In this document: positions 32,715 through 40,727 of the stretch, piece by piece
How the letters are laid out: the number at the start of each line of letters is the position of its first letter
Position numbering within the stretch: the first letter of the stretch is position 1
Source of the DNA: Paenibacillus wulumuqiensis
GTDB lineage: Bacteria > Bacillota > Bacilli > Paenibacillales > Paenibacillaceae
DNA: 64,000 nt
NCBI RefSeq assembly: GCF_000971965.1
Contig: NZ_LAQP01000001.1
Coordinates: 372,001 to 436,000 of the forward strand
Reading direction: 5' to 3'
Program-made: the position numbers and the translations under genes
The notes under the pieces: generated by a model
What the model saw: only the letters and a program-made list of their open reading frames with translations
The model's database searches: none
What the model was told of the DNA's origin: nothing

Positions 32715-33068
32715 AGAGATTCGTCCACCTTTATTACAGACTTTATTCATCTATGATAGCTCTTATTTTGTCCAAACGTCAACCAAATGCACAGCTGATC
32801 TGTCCGTCTGTCGGAGAGATCAGGCATTCCTTTTTTGCTGGCGGCAACCATGCGACCTGCTATAGATTCAATAAAACTGTAACCAGTGACCCTATCCAAC
32901 CACATCCACCCGAGCAATTAAAGCTGTTAAACCAATCAAGGACTTTATGGGTCTATAATAGACTTAATCATTCTGCCTGTCAACTATATTTATGGAAAAG
33001 AAAAGGGATATTCCCGGCCATATTGGTTAAAAATCTATCATTAACCGGTATGGAGAGGAGAATGGCTG
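32715..33068. other. Intergenic region upstream of the alpha/beta hydrolase gene
   Basis: No gene found in 354 nt. A palindrome GTCTATAATAGAC (32951-32963) contains a TATAAT -10 box and probably marks the promoter of the hydrolase gene; no good -35 accompanies it. The long plus-strand frame here has no ribosome binding site or protein-like composition. Confidence 0.45.
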
Positions 33069-33929
33069 ATGCTATTTGAAGGGTTTCAACAGACCACGAT
33101 TCACACCAGTGAGATCAGTACCCGTGTCCGTTATGGAGGGGACGGTCCGCCGCTGCTCCTGCTGCACGGACATCCGCAGACCCATATGATGTGGCATGCA
33201 GTCGCTCCGCTGCTCGCGCGCGATTTTACCGTTATTATGCCGGATCTGCGTGGATATGGCGGCAGTTCCAAGCCCCCGACGACCGAGGATCATTATCCGT
33301 ATTCCAAGCGAGCGATGGCGCAGGATCAGATTGAGATCATGAAGCAGCTCGGTCATGAGCAGTTTGCCGTCGTCGGTCATGATCGCGGCGGCCGCTGTGC
33401 CTACCGGCTGGCGCTGGATCATCCGCAGGCTGTCCGTCATCTGGCGGTGCTCGATATTATTCCCACCCTCGAAGCGTACCGCCGAACCGACAAGGAGTTT
33501 GCGATGGGATACTGGCACTGGTTTTTCCTTTCCCAGCCGTATGATCTGCCGGAGAGACTGATCGGAGCCAACCCGGAGAATTATTATTTCCATGGTAACC
33601 ATGATCTGTTCCATCCGGAAGCGCTCCAGGATTATCTGTATCATATCCACCAGCCGGAGACCATTCATGCGATGTGTGAAGACTACCGGGCAGGAGCCAC
33701 GATTGATTGCGCGATTGATGAAGCCGACCACGGCCAGCGGAAAATCCAGTGTCCGGTGCTGGCGCTGTGGGGTGAAAAAGGTAGTCTTCCCCAGTGGTAC
33801 GACGTGCTGGAGATCTGGCGTGAATGGGCGGATGATGTACAGGGTCATGGCATTAACAGCGGGCATTACCTGCCGGAAGAAGCTCCCGAGGAGACGTATC
33901 AGGCGCTATATTCATTTCTGAAAGGTTAA
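33069..33929 (+). CDS. Alpha/beta hydrolase, haloacetate (fluoroacetate) dehalogenase-like
   Basis: A 286-residue alpha/beta hydrolase closest by motif to fluoroacetate dehalogenases. HGHPQTHMMWHAVAP forms the oxyanion segment; nucleophile D105 in VVGHDRGGRCAYRLA; D129 in HLAVLDIIPT as acid; H266 in GINSGHYLPEE as base. The halide-pocket residues of the family are matched by H150 and W151 (GYWHWFFLSQP) at the correct 45-46 residue spacing from the nucleophile, and Y206 (CEDYRAGATID). Two arginines after the substrate carboxylate position (R108 region, RGGR) also fit. An aspartate nucleophile excludes an ordinary Ser esterase. Related proteins can act as epoxide hydrolases, so activity on haloacids is likely but unproven. 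Monocistronic. Confidence 0.88.
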   Translation: MLFEGFQQTTIHTSEISTRVRYGGDGPPLLLLHGHPQTHMMWHAVAPLLARDFTVIMPDLRGYGGSSKPPTTEDHYPYSKRAMAQDQIEIMKQLGHEQFAVVGHDRGGRCAYRLALDHPQAVRHLAVLDIIPTLEAYRRTDKEFAMGYWHWFFLSQPYDLPERLIGANPENYYFHGNHDLFHPEALQDYLYHIHQPETIHAMCEDYRAGATIDCAIDEADHGQRKIQCPVLALWGEKGSLPQWYDVLEIWREWADDVQGHGINSGHYLPEEAPEETYQALYSFLKG

Positions 33930-34185
33930 TAGGAAGCTGACGCTGAATGGTACACTATACAGGATTAACCGGGACTAACATCCACTACGAGTCAATAACT
34001 CCAAATGAAAACATCGCTTGTAGCTTATATATGCAGTATGGATCTGCACAATAGCCTATAGGGCTGCGCTAACCGCAAAAATCCCCTTTTGCTTTCAGTG
34101 ATTCCTCATCTATCCATTCAGATGATTAATTCGCTGTCAGCCTTCGGGGATGATTGCTGTGCTTATACGGGTCTGCTATTACACA

Positions 34186-34584
34186 TTATAGCAGGCCGCG
34201 TTGATGCATCTCTTCCATGATCAGCCGGGTAGCTGCCGAGGTACGCTCGATATCCCGGTAGCCGAGCCAGGCAATCTCTTCGATCTCGCTCTCCGGCTGC
34301 AGCTCTCCGTCGTATTCGCCGGTATAACAGGTCATGCGTACAAACGTCTCTTCGCTTTTGCCGTCTGCTGCCGCTTCGAATACGCCAAATGAAGATACCG
34401 ATTCAGGGCGAATCCGTACAGACAGTTCCTCTTCGATTTCACGAATCAGTGTCTGTTCGTCGCTCTCGCCGGTCTCCCGCTTTCCTCCGGGAATATAGTA
34501 CAGTGATTTGCCTCTGGAACGGGCGCATAGTATACGCTGATCGGCGATATGTATCCAGGCTACTTTATCGATGATTTTGGTCAT
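34186..34584 (-). CDS. Nudix hydrolase
   Basis: A 132-residue Nudix protein. The box G-x5-E-x7-R-E-x2-E-E-x-G-type is GGKRETGESDEQTLIREIEE plus L, at about residues 33-54, with the last Gly replaced by the SV of ELSVRI. Preceded by YYIPGG as in NUDIX 8-oxo-dGTP/ADP-ribose type enzymes. Substrate not predictable. RBS AAAGGAGAG. Follows the Crp/Fnr-type gene on the same strand but 91 nt apart, with a short GAATTACG repeat between. Confidence 0.9.
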   Translation of the reverse strand: MTKIIDKVAWIHIADQRILCARSRGKSLYYIPGGKRETGESDEQTLIREIEEELSVRIRPESVSSFGVFEAAADGKSEETFVRMTCYTGEYDGELQPESEIEEIAWLGYRDIERTSAATRLIMEEMHQRGLL

Positions 34585-34675
34585 TTTGTTCTCTCCTTTG
34601 ATTCAAATCATAGTCTAAAATCGCGTATGACATTTTACGAATTACGAATTACGTATTGAGAATTACGAAAATGGC

Positions 34676-35371
34676 TCAAAATACGGCTGCCCCTGCCAGC
34701 TGGTACAGCGCCGGTCGATTGAGAACGGCAATATTGCCTCTTTTCCGTACAATCCAGCCCTGCTTTACAAACTGGCCAATGACCCGGTTAAGGTGCCGGT
34801 AGCTGGTTCCGATCAGATTGGCGATATCCGTAAGATTGTAATCGGCCGGATGACCGGTGATCAGCACGGGATTCTGGTCTGTCGTCACTGACAACAGGTA
34901 GCTGGCCAGCCTCGTCTCGACCGGATGCATCAGGTTGAAGCTCATCGAATCGGACTTGATCCGGAACTTGGAAGTAATGATTCGCAGCAGAAATTGCAGC
35001 AGCGGCGGATGATCCTGTCCGTACTTGTACAACCAGCGGTACGGGATGCCAAGTGCCTCTACAGGCGTTATCGCTTCGACCGTATTCATATTGTCGACTT
35101 TCTCAATATATTCGATATCGCCAATCATCTCCGGCGGGGTCTTGAACGAGAGTACCAGTGTCCGTCCTTCCGGCGAATTGTTCGAGGTCTTGGTCATGCC
35201 TTTTACGAGTACATAGAGAATGTCCGGCTGTTCGCCCTGCAGGCACAGCTTCTCCCCAGGCTCAAAGAGATACAGTGACACATGCGGAAGCAGCGGTTCG
35301 TGGAATACATCCTGAATGCCAAACTGCTGGAGATAGTCCATCAGCTGCTGTCGATCCTGATTCTCCTGCAT
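34676..35371 (-). CDS. Crp/Fnr family regulator, YeiL-like
   Basis: A 231-residue regulator. The cyclic-nucleotide-binding-like beta-barrel spans about 25-130 (LYLFEPGEKLCLQGEQPDIL, YVLVKGMTKTSNNSPEGRTL) and the Crp-type winged HTH about 160-225 (DYNLTDIANLIGTSYRHLNR, VIGQFVKQGWIVRKRGNIAV). The cAMP-contact RxS pattern is absent, so cAMP is unlikely to be the effector. No N-terminal FNR cysteine cluster is present either (no Cys before C43). ATG at 35371 is chosen for AAAGGGGACGCAAT. Its own promoter carries a palindrome that recurs before the DUF606 transporter gene, pointing to autoregulation and a small regulon. Confidence 0.9.
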   Translation of the reverse strand: MQENQDRQQLMDYLQQFGIQDVFHEPLLPHVSLYLFEPGEKLCLQGEQPDILYVLVKGMTKTSNNSPEGRTLVLSFKTPPEMIGDIEYIEKVDNMNTVEAITPVEALGIPYRWLYKYGQDHPPLLQFLLRIITSKFRIKSDSMSFNLMHPVETRLASYLLSVTTDQNPVLITGHPADYNLTDIANLIGTSYRHLNRVIGQFVKQGWIVRKRGNIAVLNRPALYQLAGAAVF

Positions 35372-35422
35372 ATTGCGTCCCCTTTCTATACGCCAATTGA
35401 TAACGAACATGCTGTCTGGATC

Positions 35423-35466
35423 ATTATACCGAATAGCATCAGTAATGGGATTAGGACATATGTCCT
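35423..35466 (-). promoter_or_regulatory. Promoter and operator of the YeiL-like gene
   Basis: Minus strand: palindrome AGGACATATGTCCT (35453-35466) with its centre 31.5 bp upstream of a perfect TATAAT (35428-35423) and no usable -35. That is a class II activator geometry (operator at about -42). The same elements at the same distance precede the transporter gene at 36693. Confidence 0.75.
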
Positions 35467-35613
35467 TCACTATACCAGCACATGCGTTAGATTTATAGAC
35501 TGCTGTGGTATGGATTAGAATAAGACCCCAATAGGCAGCCTATCTGTACAGGGATTATAATAAATACGATATGGCATCACCGATTCGATAGAAGACTACT
35601 GGAGGACAATTCA

Positions 35614-36180
35614 ATGACATTAACAATGACTACTTACAGCGAATGGGATCAGCAGCTGTGGGAGCAGATACGTCCCATTTATACCGAGGCTTTTGTGCAT
35701 GGAGCCAAGCCGGAGAGGATTCTCAAAGCGATGCTGGATCGGAAGATCGCCTTCATGCATGCCGGCTGGGATGAAGGAGAGCTCGTTGCCATGGCATTTA
35801 CCGGTCTGAGTGGTCCGGAAGATGAACGGAATCTGATTATTGATTATATGGCGATTCGCCACGACCGGCGCGGCCAGGGTGAAGGGCGGCAGTTTTTTGG
35901 TCTGCTGCGTGACTGGGCGATAGAGCAGTATCACATACAGGCTGTTATTATTGAGGCTGAAGCCGAAGACACACCCGAGAACCGGGAACGGATTGTGTTC
36001 TGGGAGAAATGCGGATTTATCGCAACCGATTATATCCATCATTATATCTGGATTCCGGAGACCTATCGGGCGCTTGTACTGCCTCTTGCTCCAGGTCTGG
36101 AGATCAAGGATGACGGGCGCTCGCTATTCCGGCAGATTACTTCCTTTCACGAGAAGTCTTTTCGCAAAAATAAATCCTGA
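35614..36180 (+). CDS. GNAT family N-acetyltransferase
   Basis: A 188-residue acetyltransferase. Core: LIIDYMAIRHDRRGQGEGRQ followed by FFGLLRDWAIEQY, with RRGQGEG as the acetyl-CoA loop, then VIIEAEAEDTPENRERIVFW and EKCGFIATDYIHHYIW, a pattern seen in GNATs annotated near antibiotic and amine modification. The C-terminal 35 residues are an extra helix. RBS TGGAGGACAATTCA. Divergent from the Crp/Fnr-like gene with the operator closer to the latter. Substrate unknown. Confidence 0.85.
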   Translation: MTLTMTTYSEWDQQLWEQIRPIYTEAFVHGAKPERILKAMLDRKIAFMHAGWDEGELVAMAFTGLSGPEDERNLIIDYMAIRHDRRGQGEGRQFFGLLRDWAIEQYHIQAVIIEAEAEDTPENRERIVFWEKCGFIATDYIHHYIWIPETYRALVLPLAPGLEIKDDGRSLFRQITSFHEKSFRKNKS

Positions 36181-36220
36181 TTCTGGCCGTGGTCATAGTC
36201 ATAATCATAGTACAAATTAT

Positions 36221-36255
36221 AAAAAAGCAGAGCCCTGTGTAGGCCCTGCTTTTTG
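36221..36255. terminator. Bidirectional terminator between GNAT and DUF606 genes
   Basis: AAAAAAGCAG-A-GCC / GGC-C-CTGCTTTTT arms, T runs on both strands, serving convergent genes. Confidence 0.9.
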
Positions 36256-36264
36256 GGTTGTTAC

Positions 36265-36693
36265 TCAGCTGATGCGCAGAATAATCACACCGGCGATCAT
36301 GATGCCGATCCCCACAAACTGGGGCAGGTGCATCGACTTTTTGACCGTATCAAACCAGCCTCTCGAATCAATCAGAAACGTCAGGCACAGCTGCGAGATC
36401 AGCACTGCTGATACTGTAAGCGTCGCACCGACCAGATGCATCGCGCTGATATTGCTGAATACGATAATCGCTGCAAAAGCTCCACCTATCAGATACAGCG
36501 GCTTCACTTCACGGAACCCGCGCCAGTTGCCTCCTCGCATGCGTACCAGAATCAGCGCAGCGAGAATAAATCCGCCCAGCTGATTGATCATAACGGCCTT
36601 CCATGTGCCGATATCCTGTCCTACCCGGGAGTTGACCACACCCTGCAGAGCAAGAAACGCACCGGCCAGAATTGAAAATAATACACCTTTCAT
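36265..36693 (-). CDS. DMT family transporter, DUF606/YdcZ type (half-size)
   Basis: A 142-residue membrane protein with four to five hydrophobic segments, matching the DUF606 (YdcZ) subfamily of the drug/metabolite superfamily: SILAGAFLALQGVVNSRVGQ, GGFILAALILVRMRGGNW, FSNISAMHLVGATLTVSAVL and a final VGIGIMIAGVIILRIS. Half-size members act as homo- or heterodimers, and many occur as adjacent pairs; here only one is present. Substrate unknown. RBS AAGGAGGAACAG. Its promoter has the same palindrome/TATAAT module as the YeiL-like regulator gene, so it is the best candidate target of that regulator. Confidence 0.88.
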   Translation of the reverse strand: MKGVLFSILAGAFLALQGVVNSRVGQDIGTWKAVMINQLGGFILAALILVRMRGGNWRGFREVKPLYLIGGAFAAIIVFSNISAMHLVGATLTVSAVLISQLCLTFLIDSRGWFDTVKKSMHLPQFVGIGIMIAGVIILRIS

Positions 36694-36724
36694 CTTCTGT
36701 TCCTCCTTGTTTCATTCCTTGCTC

Positions 36725-36768
36725 ATTATACCGATAATGGTGCGTCTCGTCGTTAGGACATATGTCTT
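36725..36768 (-). promoter_or_regulatory. Promoter and operator of the DUF606 transporter gene
   Basis: Minus strand AAGACATATGTCCT (36755-36768; one mismatch to a perfect palindrome), centre 31.5 bp from TATAAT (36730-36725). The flanks TCATTATACCGA are also shared with the regulator's promoter. Confidence 0.75.
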
Positions 36769-36804
36769 GATCTACAGGAAAAGGACCGATTACCGAGCCA
36801 TTCG

Positions 36805-37467
36805 TCAGGAACGCACCGCTGCCGCCAGATGTCTCGCTCTGTATCTGCGATAGATCTGGTAGCCTTTGCGTACCCCTTCCAGCACAAAGGAAGGCACTGG
36901 GAATACAACCCTCGAAGCGATCGGCCAATAGAATCGGGTATAGGCTTTTTTGAAATCCATCCACATCCGGCAGTCCTCCTGCTTGGAGAAATCGGATACA
37001 TCGACGATCAATCCGCGTCCGTCGGCGATCATGACGTTTTTGGCATGTACATCATGAGGGCGCAGATTCCGGGAAGTCGCATAATCCAGCGCTTCATCGA
37101 TATCGCGAATCGCCTGCCGGGAGATCAGGATTCCCTTTTTCATGCAATCATACAGCGTTGTACCATGCAGTCTTTGCAGGATCAGGAAATTCTCGCCTGC
37201 ATAATAGCAGCGGGAATAGGCGGGATGCGAGCCCAGCAATCGGTACACTTCGGCTTCTTCTTTGAGCCCGGTTTTGCCATGTGCATAGACTTTGACTGCA
37301 TAATCCGTATAGTCCGGATGGTAAAAGACGGCTGCATAATTGCCAGCGCCGAGCAGCACCCATGGTTTTGGATAGTGACGTACCTTGATCGGTTCCATCG
37401 GGTGAATACTCTCAATAACCAGCTGACTCAGAAACTGCTCTGTTACTTGCTTCAACAACTTCTCCAT
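36805..37467 (-). CDS. Protein kinase-like protein (YrzF/RIO-like)
   Basis: A 220-residue kinase-fold protein resembling B. subtilis YrzF. The nucleotide loop is reduced to VLLGAGNYAAVFYH; the ATP lysine is in YAVKVYAHG (about 60); a catalytic loop HDVHAKNVMI (about 138-147) supplies D and N; the metal motif appears as VDVSDFSK instead of DFG. C-terminal part lacks a full kinase C-lobe. It could phosphorylate a protein or small molecule or be a pseudokinase. RBS ACAGGGAGTG. Monocistronic. Confidence 0.78.
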   Translation of the reverse strand: MEKLLKQVTEQFLSQLVIESIHPMEPIKVRHYPKPWVLLGAGNYAAVFYHPDYTDYAVKVYAHGKTGLKEEAEVYRLLGSHPAYSRCYYAGENFLILQRLHGTTLYDCMKKGILISRQAIRDIDEALDYATSRNLRPHDVHAKNVMIADGRGLIVDVSDFSKQEDCRMWMDFKKAYTRFYWPIASRVVFPVPSFVLEGVRKGYQIYRRYRARHLAAAVRS

Positions 37468-38012
37468 AATGACACTCCCTGTATTGGAAATTAAATGGGC
37501 TGCATGGTAGCAGCTATGTATAAGTCAGCCTGCTCCAAACAAAGCTGCTTCTGCTCTCTGTTCTGTGTCGATATCGATCGCTGCAGAGCGAGATGGGTTG
37601 CCGGATGTCAGCGCATCCATGTCTATCTATACGTACTTCTATTTTGGCATAAGGTTGCAGTAACAGCCATATTTATTTATCGGCAGCAGGTGCCAGGATA
37701 TTTGGTTCTGATAAGTGAAGTGATCACACAGGAGCCGTTACAGGTCTGCACATCCGGCTTAATGATACACTTCCCGGGTATAAACATAAAGAAGAAGACC
37801 GTGTAAAGGTTGCTGGAGTTTAACGATGGAAGAACAACTGATTGACACTGTTTGAATATCTGACAAAGCTTGATCTGGCAGGCTTTGAACCATTCATTTT
37901 CCCATAAAAAGTCGAGAATCATCCGGACTATTATAGACACATAACAGCTCCCTTTGTCTGCCGAACATATAATATTAAAAACCTACCAACTATCTTAAAT
38001 GTAAATTACTGG
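37468..38012. other. Gene-poor stretch between the kinase-like and lectin genes
   Basis: About 545 nt (615 to the lectin ATG) without a convincing gene. A minus-strand frame 37677-37940 starts with GTG after AAAGGGAG and would encode 87 residues with eight cysteines clustered toward the end (QTCNGSCVITS, YPGTCCR); it resembles no family I know and may be chance. A plus-strand frame 37495-37806 overlaps it and has no ribosome binding site. Confidence 0.4.
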
Positions 38013-38041
38013 TTGTTAAAAGTAAAAATTTGTAATATATT
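38013..38041 (+). promoter_or_regulatory. Promoter of the lectin gene
   Basis: TTGTTA (38013-38018), 17-bp AT-rich spacer, TATATT (38036-38041), about 40 nt upstream of the ATG. Confidence 0.55.
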
Positions 38042-38082
38042 CTTCCAGAAATTAAAATTATTCCCAAAAGGAGATCACATTA

Positions 38083-38592
38083 ATGAAAAGTATGACGTCA
38101 AAGCTTGTTTTAATTCTGCTCGCGGTATTTATGCTTCAGCTCAACCATGTTTCTGCTGCTTCCGCCAAAAGCACCCTGGGACCAGGAGAGACGCTGGCCA
38201 AAGGCCAGATGTTATCCTCACCAAGCGGAAGATTTAATCTCGTTATGCAGAACGATGGCAATCTGGTTCTGTACAGAGATGCCGGTATTCCAATGTGGGA
38301 TTCCAATACGGATGATGATGTATACAAATACTATGATCCGTTTTTAGGTCGTGAATTCCAGCGGTATCCGGAAGCTCTCACACTGATGGGCGGAACGCTG
38401 CGTGTCACTGACCCTTCCAAAAATATTGTATTCTGGACTGCAGATACAAAAGGCTGGAGCAATGCACACTATCAGGGCAATGTGCCGGCAGGATTGTTCG
38501 GCGATAGCCTGGTCGTTCAGGATGACGGAAATGTCGTTCTCTATGCGACTGGCAAAGGTCCGGTCTGGGCTTCCAATACCGGCGGACATTAA
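38083..38592 (+). CDS. Secreted bulb-type mannose-binding lectin domain protein
   Basis: A 169-residue secreted protein. Signal peptide about 1-26 (KLVLILLAVFMLQLNHVSAA). The rest is one beta-prism II (GNA/B_lectin) domain. Two of the three possible sugar sites keep the QxDxNxVxY signature: MQNDGNLVLYRD and VQDDGNVVLYAT; the third, near TLMGGTLRVTD, is degenerate. Single-domain length distinguishes it from the tandem-domain lectin-like bacteriocins (LlpA). RBS AAAAGGAGATCACATTA. A binding role toward mannosyl surfaces of plants, fungi or competing bacteria is inference. Confidence 0.9.
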   Translation: MKSMTSKLVLILLAVFMLQLNHVSAASAKSTLGPGETLAKGQMLSSPSGRFNLVMQNDGNLVLYRDAGIPMWDSNTDDDVYKYYDPFLGREFQRYPEALTLMGGTLRVTDPSKNIVFWTADTKGWSNAHYQGNVPAGLFGDSLVVQDDGNVVLYATGKGPVWASNTGGH

Positions 38593-38601
38593 TACATACA
38601 G

Positions 38602-38627
38602 GAGAGCCGCTTGGAGCGGCTCTTTTG
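38602..38627 (+). terminator. Intrinsic terminator of the lectin gene
   Basis: AGAGCCGC / GCGGCTCT with a TTGGA loop, then TTTTG. Confidence 0.88.
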
Positions 38628-38656
38628 TTCTACTCAAAATCCCGGAGAAATGCACT

Positions 38657-38695
38657 AAAAAGAACAGCTGCCGGTATGCGCAGCTGTTCTTTTTG
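38657..38695. terminator. Second, symmetric terminator before the UbiD gene end
   Basis: AAAAAGAACAGCTGC / GCAGCTGTTCTTTTT arms; on the minus strand it ends the UbiD-type gene about 100 nt upstream. Confidence 0.88.
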
Positions 38696-38793
38696 TGTAA
38701 ATTAACGGTCTGATGCCAACCTGCTGTGTACTGAACTGGACTATTCTATCGACACAGCAATAACAGCTTTTCCGGTGTAGCCATATCTACCTG

Positions 38794-40629
38794 TTAGCGC
38801 AGCTTGATGCCGCTCAGACTGCCACCGCTGGCAAACAGGCGCTCGATCTTCTGCTCCACCGCCGGATCGGGAATAAGCGGCGGCGCCTGATGAGGCTTGA
38901 TCCGCGCATCGATGATCATATTATCACAGCCCCAGTGCTTGTTCTCGTAGAAGCTGTTCGTTCCATAGATATCATGGGACGGATTGCTGCGGGTAAAGGT
39001 CACCCACAGGAAATTACTCAGCGTCTCGCTCACCATCGTACTGTCATCACATAGAATAATCATCGGTACTGATGTCAGCGGCCCTCTCGCTTCCAGGCTC
39101 GCACAGATATCGGCCAGCTCCTGGCGTGCCGAAGCATAATCGGTAAATGGCGTACTCTGGACAGCGATCACACCCGGCATCACGAGCCGTGGATTGAACA
39201 GGGTACGCAGATGGTTCATTTCTTCCGGTACCTCGCGGCAAAGATCACGTCTCTTGTCGCCATAGGCGGCGAAGATGACTTTACTGCCGGTGTTCAGTCC
39301 GGTACCCGAGTAATCCAGTGTGTCGATCGTCGTATTGGTCTGGAAATGAATATCCCGGTGCAGGTCCATCCGCTCCAAGATATAGCCGATAAAATCGACT
39401 TCCCGGTGCGTATCCAGCGGAATCTGGTCTTCGGCTGTAATGAACAGATACTTGGCCAGACTGACCTGACCGGTACCCAGAATCCGGTTCGCAATCGTCA
39501 GAATCTCGGCCGGCTGCTTGACCTGCTGGTACGGAGTATACCGTTCACTACCGATCGCGAACAACAGCGGATGCACGCCTGCCGCATCGACCGCATGCAC
39601 TTCCTTGACGCCCGGAATCTCCTGTTTGACCGCATCCCCGGTCAATTCATGAATCAGCTCACCGAACACCGTATCTTCCTGCGGCGGACGGCCCACCACG
39701 GTAAACGGCCAAATCGCATCATGACGGGCAAACACCTTATGGACTTTCATCAGCGGGAACGGATGAGTCAGGCTGTAGTAGCCCAGATGATCTCCAAACG
39801 GCCCTTCCGGCTTGGTCTCACCCGGATAAATCTCTCCGGTGATGACAAAGTCGGCGTCATTACTGATACAATAGCCGTCAATATAACTGTAATTAAATCG
39901 TCTCCCGGCGAGCAGACCGGCGAAAGTCATCTCGCTCAGTCCCTCCGGCAGCGGCATGACCGCAGACAGCGTATGTGCCAGTGGACCACCGATAAAAATA
40001 CTGACTTTGAGCGGCTGTCCCAGCTTGTTGGCTTTGGCCTGATGCACACCAATACCGCGGTGAATCTGGTAATGCAGACCGATCTCGCGATTCAACTCAT
40101 ACTCATTGCCGCTCAGCTGGATACGGTACATTCCCAGATTGGAATTCATAATTCCCGGCTTATCTGGGTCTTCACTGTACACCTGCGGAAGCGTGACAAA
40201 TGCCCCGCCATCCATCGGCCAGTGCTGGATCAGCGGCAGATCGCTGATCTGAATCTCCTGTGCTGTGACAGGCAGGCCGTTTGCTTTTTTGGAAGGCAGT
40301 GCTTTGAAGGCAGCCAGTCCATTTTTTATATTGCCAAAAGGATTTTTCAATGCTTTCATCGGATCACTGCGCAGAGCGATAATGTTTTCCGTGGATGCCC
40401 ATGTGCTGCGGAAAATAAACCAGCTGCGGTCCATCGTACCAAAGATGTTGGAAGCTGCACGGAAACGGGTTCCTTTGACATTCTCGAACAGCAGCGCCGG
40501 ACCGCCGGCTTCATATACTTTCAGATGAATAGCAGCCATCTCCAGATGAGGGTCCACTTCTTCCTTGATGCGGACCAGATGACCGTTTCGTTCCAGATCC
40601 ATCAGGCATTCTTGCAGATTGCTGTACAT
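38794..40629 (-). CDS. UbiD family prenyl-FMN-dependent decarboxylase
   Basis: A 611-residue UbiD-type (de)carboxylase, acting with prenylated FMN on aromatic or alpha,beta-unsaturated acids. Family segments include NLGMYRIQLSGNEYELNREI for the cofactor region, TEDQ-type HEL region FGELIHELTGDAV, and the catalytic stretch EGPFGDHLGYYSLTHPFPLM. It is longer than E. coli UbiD (about 497) owing to a C-terminal extension with LFNPRLVMPGVIAVQ and SNPSHDIYGTNSFYENKHWG. ATG at 40629 is chosen for TGGAGATATAAATCT. No ubiX-like flavin prenyltransferase is adjacent, so the cofactor must come from elsewhere. Substrate unknown. Confidence 0.9.
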   Translation of the reverse strand: MYSNLQECLMDLERNGHLVRIKEEVDPHLEMAAIHLKVYEAGGPALLFENVKGTRFRAASNIFGTMDRSWFIFRSTWASTENIIALRSDPMKALKNPFGNIKNGLAAFKALPSKKANGLPVTAQEIQISDLPLIQHWPMDGGAFVTLPQVYSEDPDKPGIMNSNLGMYRIQLSGNEYELNREIGLHYQIHRGIGVHQAKANKLGQPLKVSIFIGGPLAHTLSAVMPLPEGLSEMTFAGLLAGRRFNYSYIDGYCISNDADFVITGEIYPGETKPEGPFGDHLGYYSLTHPFPLMKVHKVFARHDAIWPFTVVGRPPQEDTVFGELIHELTGDAVKQEIPGVKEVHAVDAAGVHPLLFAIGSERYTPYQQVKQPAEILTIANRILGTGQVSLAKYLFITAEDQIPLDTHREVDFIGYILERMDLHRDIHFQTNTTIDTLDYSGTGLNTGSKVIFAAYGDKRRDLCREVPEEMNHLRTLFNPRLVMPGVIAVQSTPFTDYASARQELADICASLEARGPLTSVPMIILCDDSTMVSETLSNFLWVTFTRSNPSHDIYGTNSFYENKHWGCDNMIIDARIKPHQAPPLIPDPAVEQKIERLFASGGSLSGIKLR

Positions 40630-40727
40630 AGATTTATATCTCCATTCATGATTCGGCTGGTATTTGGATAAAGCACATATGATACCATTATAGTCGCATT
40701 TCCGCATGGAGACAAAAGGCGGTTTGG

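Noticed and set aside
32753-33079. 108-codon plus-strand frame before the hydrolase
   Set aside because: No ribosome binding site, no recognisable composition, overlaps the hydrolase start in another frame; treated as promoter region.
34639-34667. GAATTACG occurring three times, considered as a CRISPR-like or iteron repeat
   Set aside because: Only 8 bp, three copies, two of them overlapping by a base; no spacer structure. Probably simple-sequence slippage between two genes.
37677-37940. Lanthipeptide precursor idea for the Cys-rich frame
   Set aside because: No leader motif, no lanthionine synthetase, protease or transporter genes nearby; kept only as a low-confidence observation.
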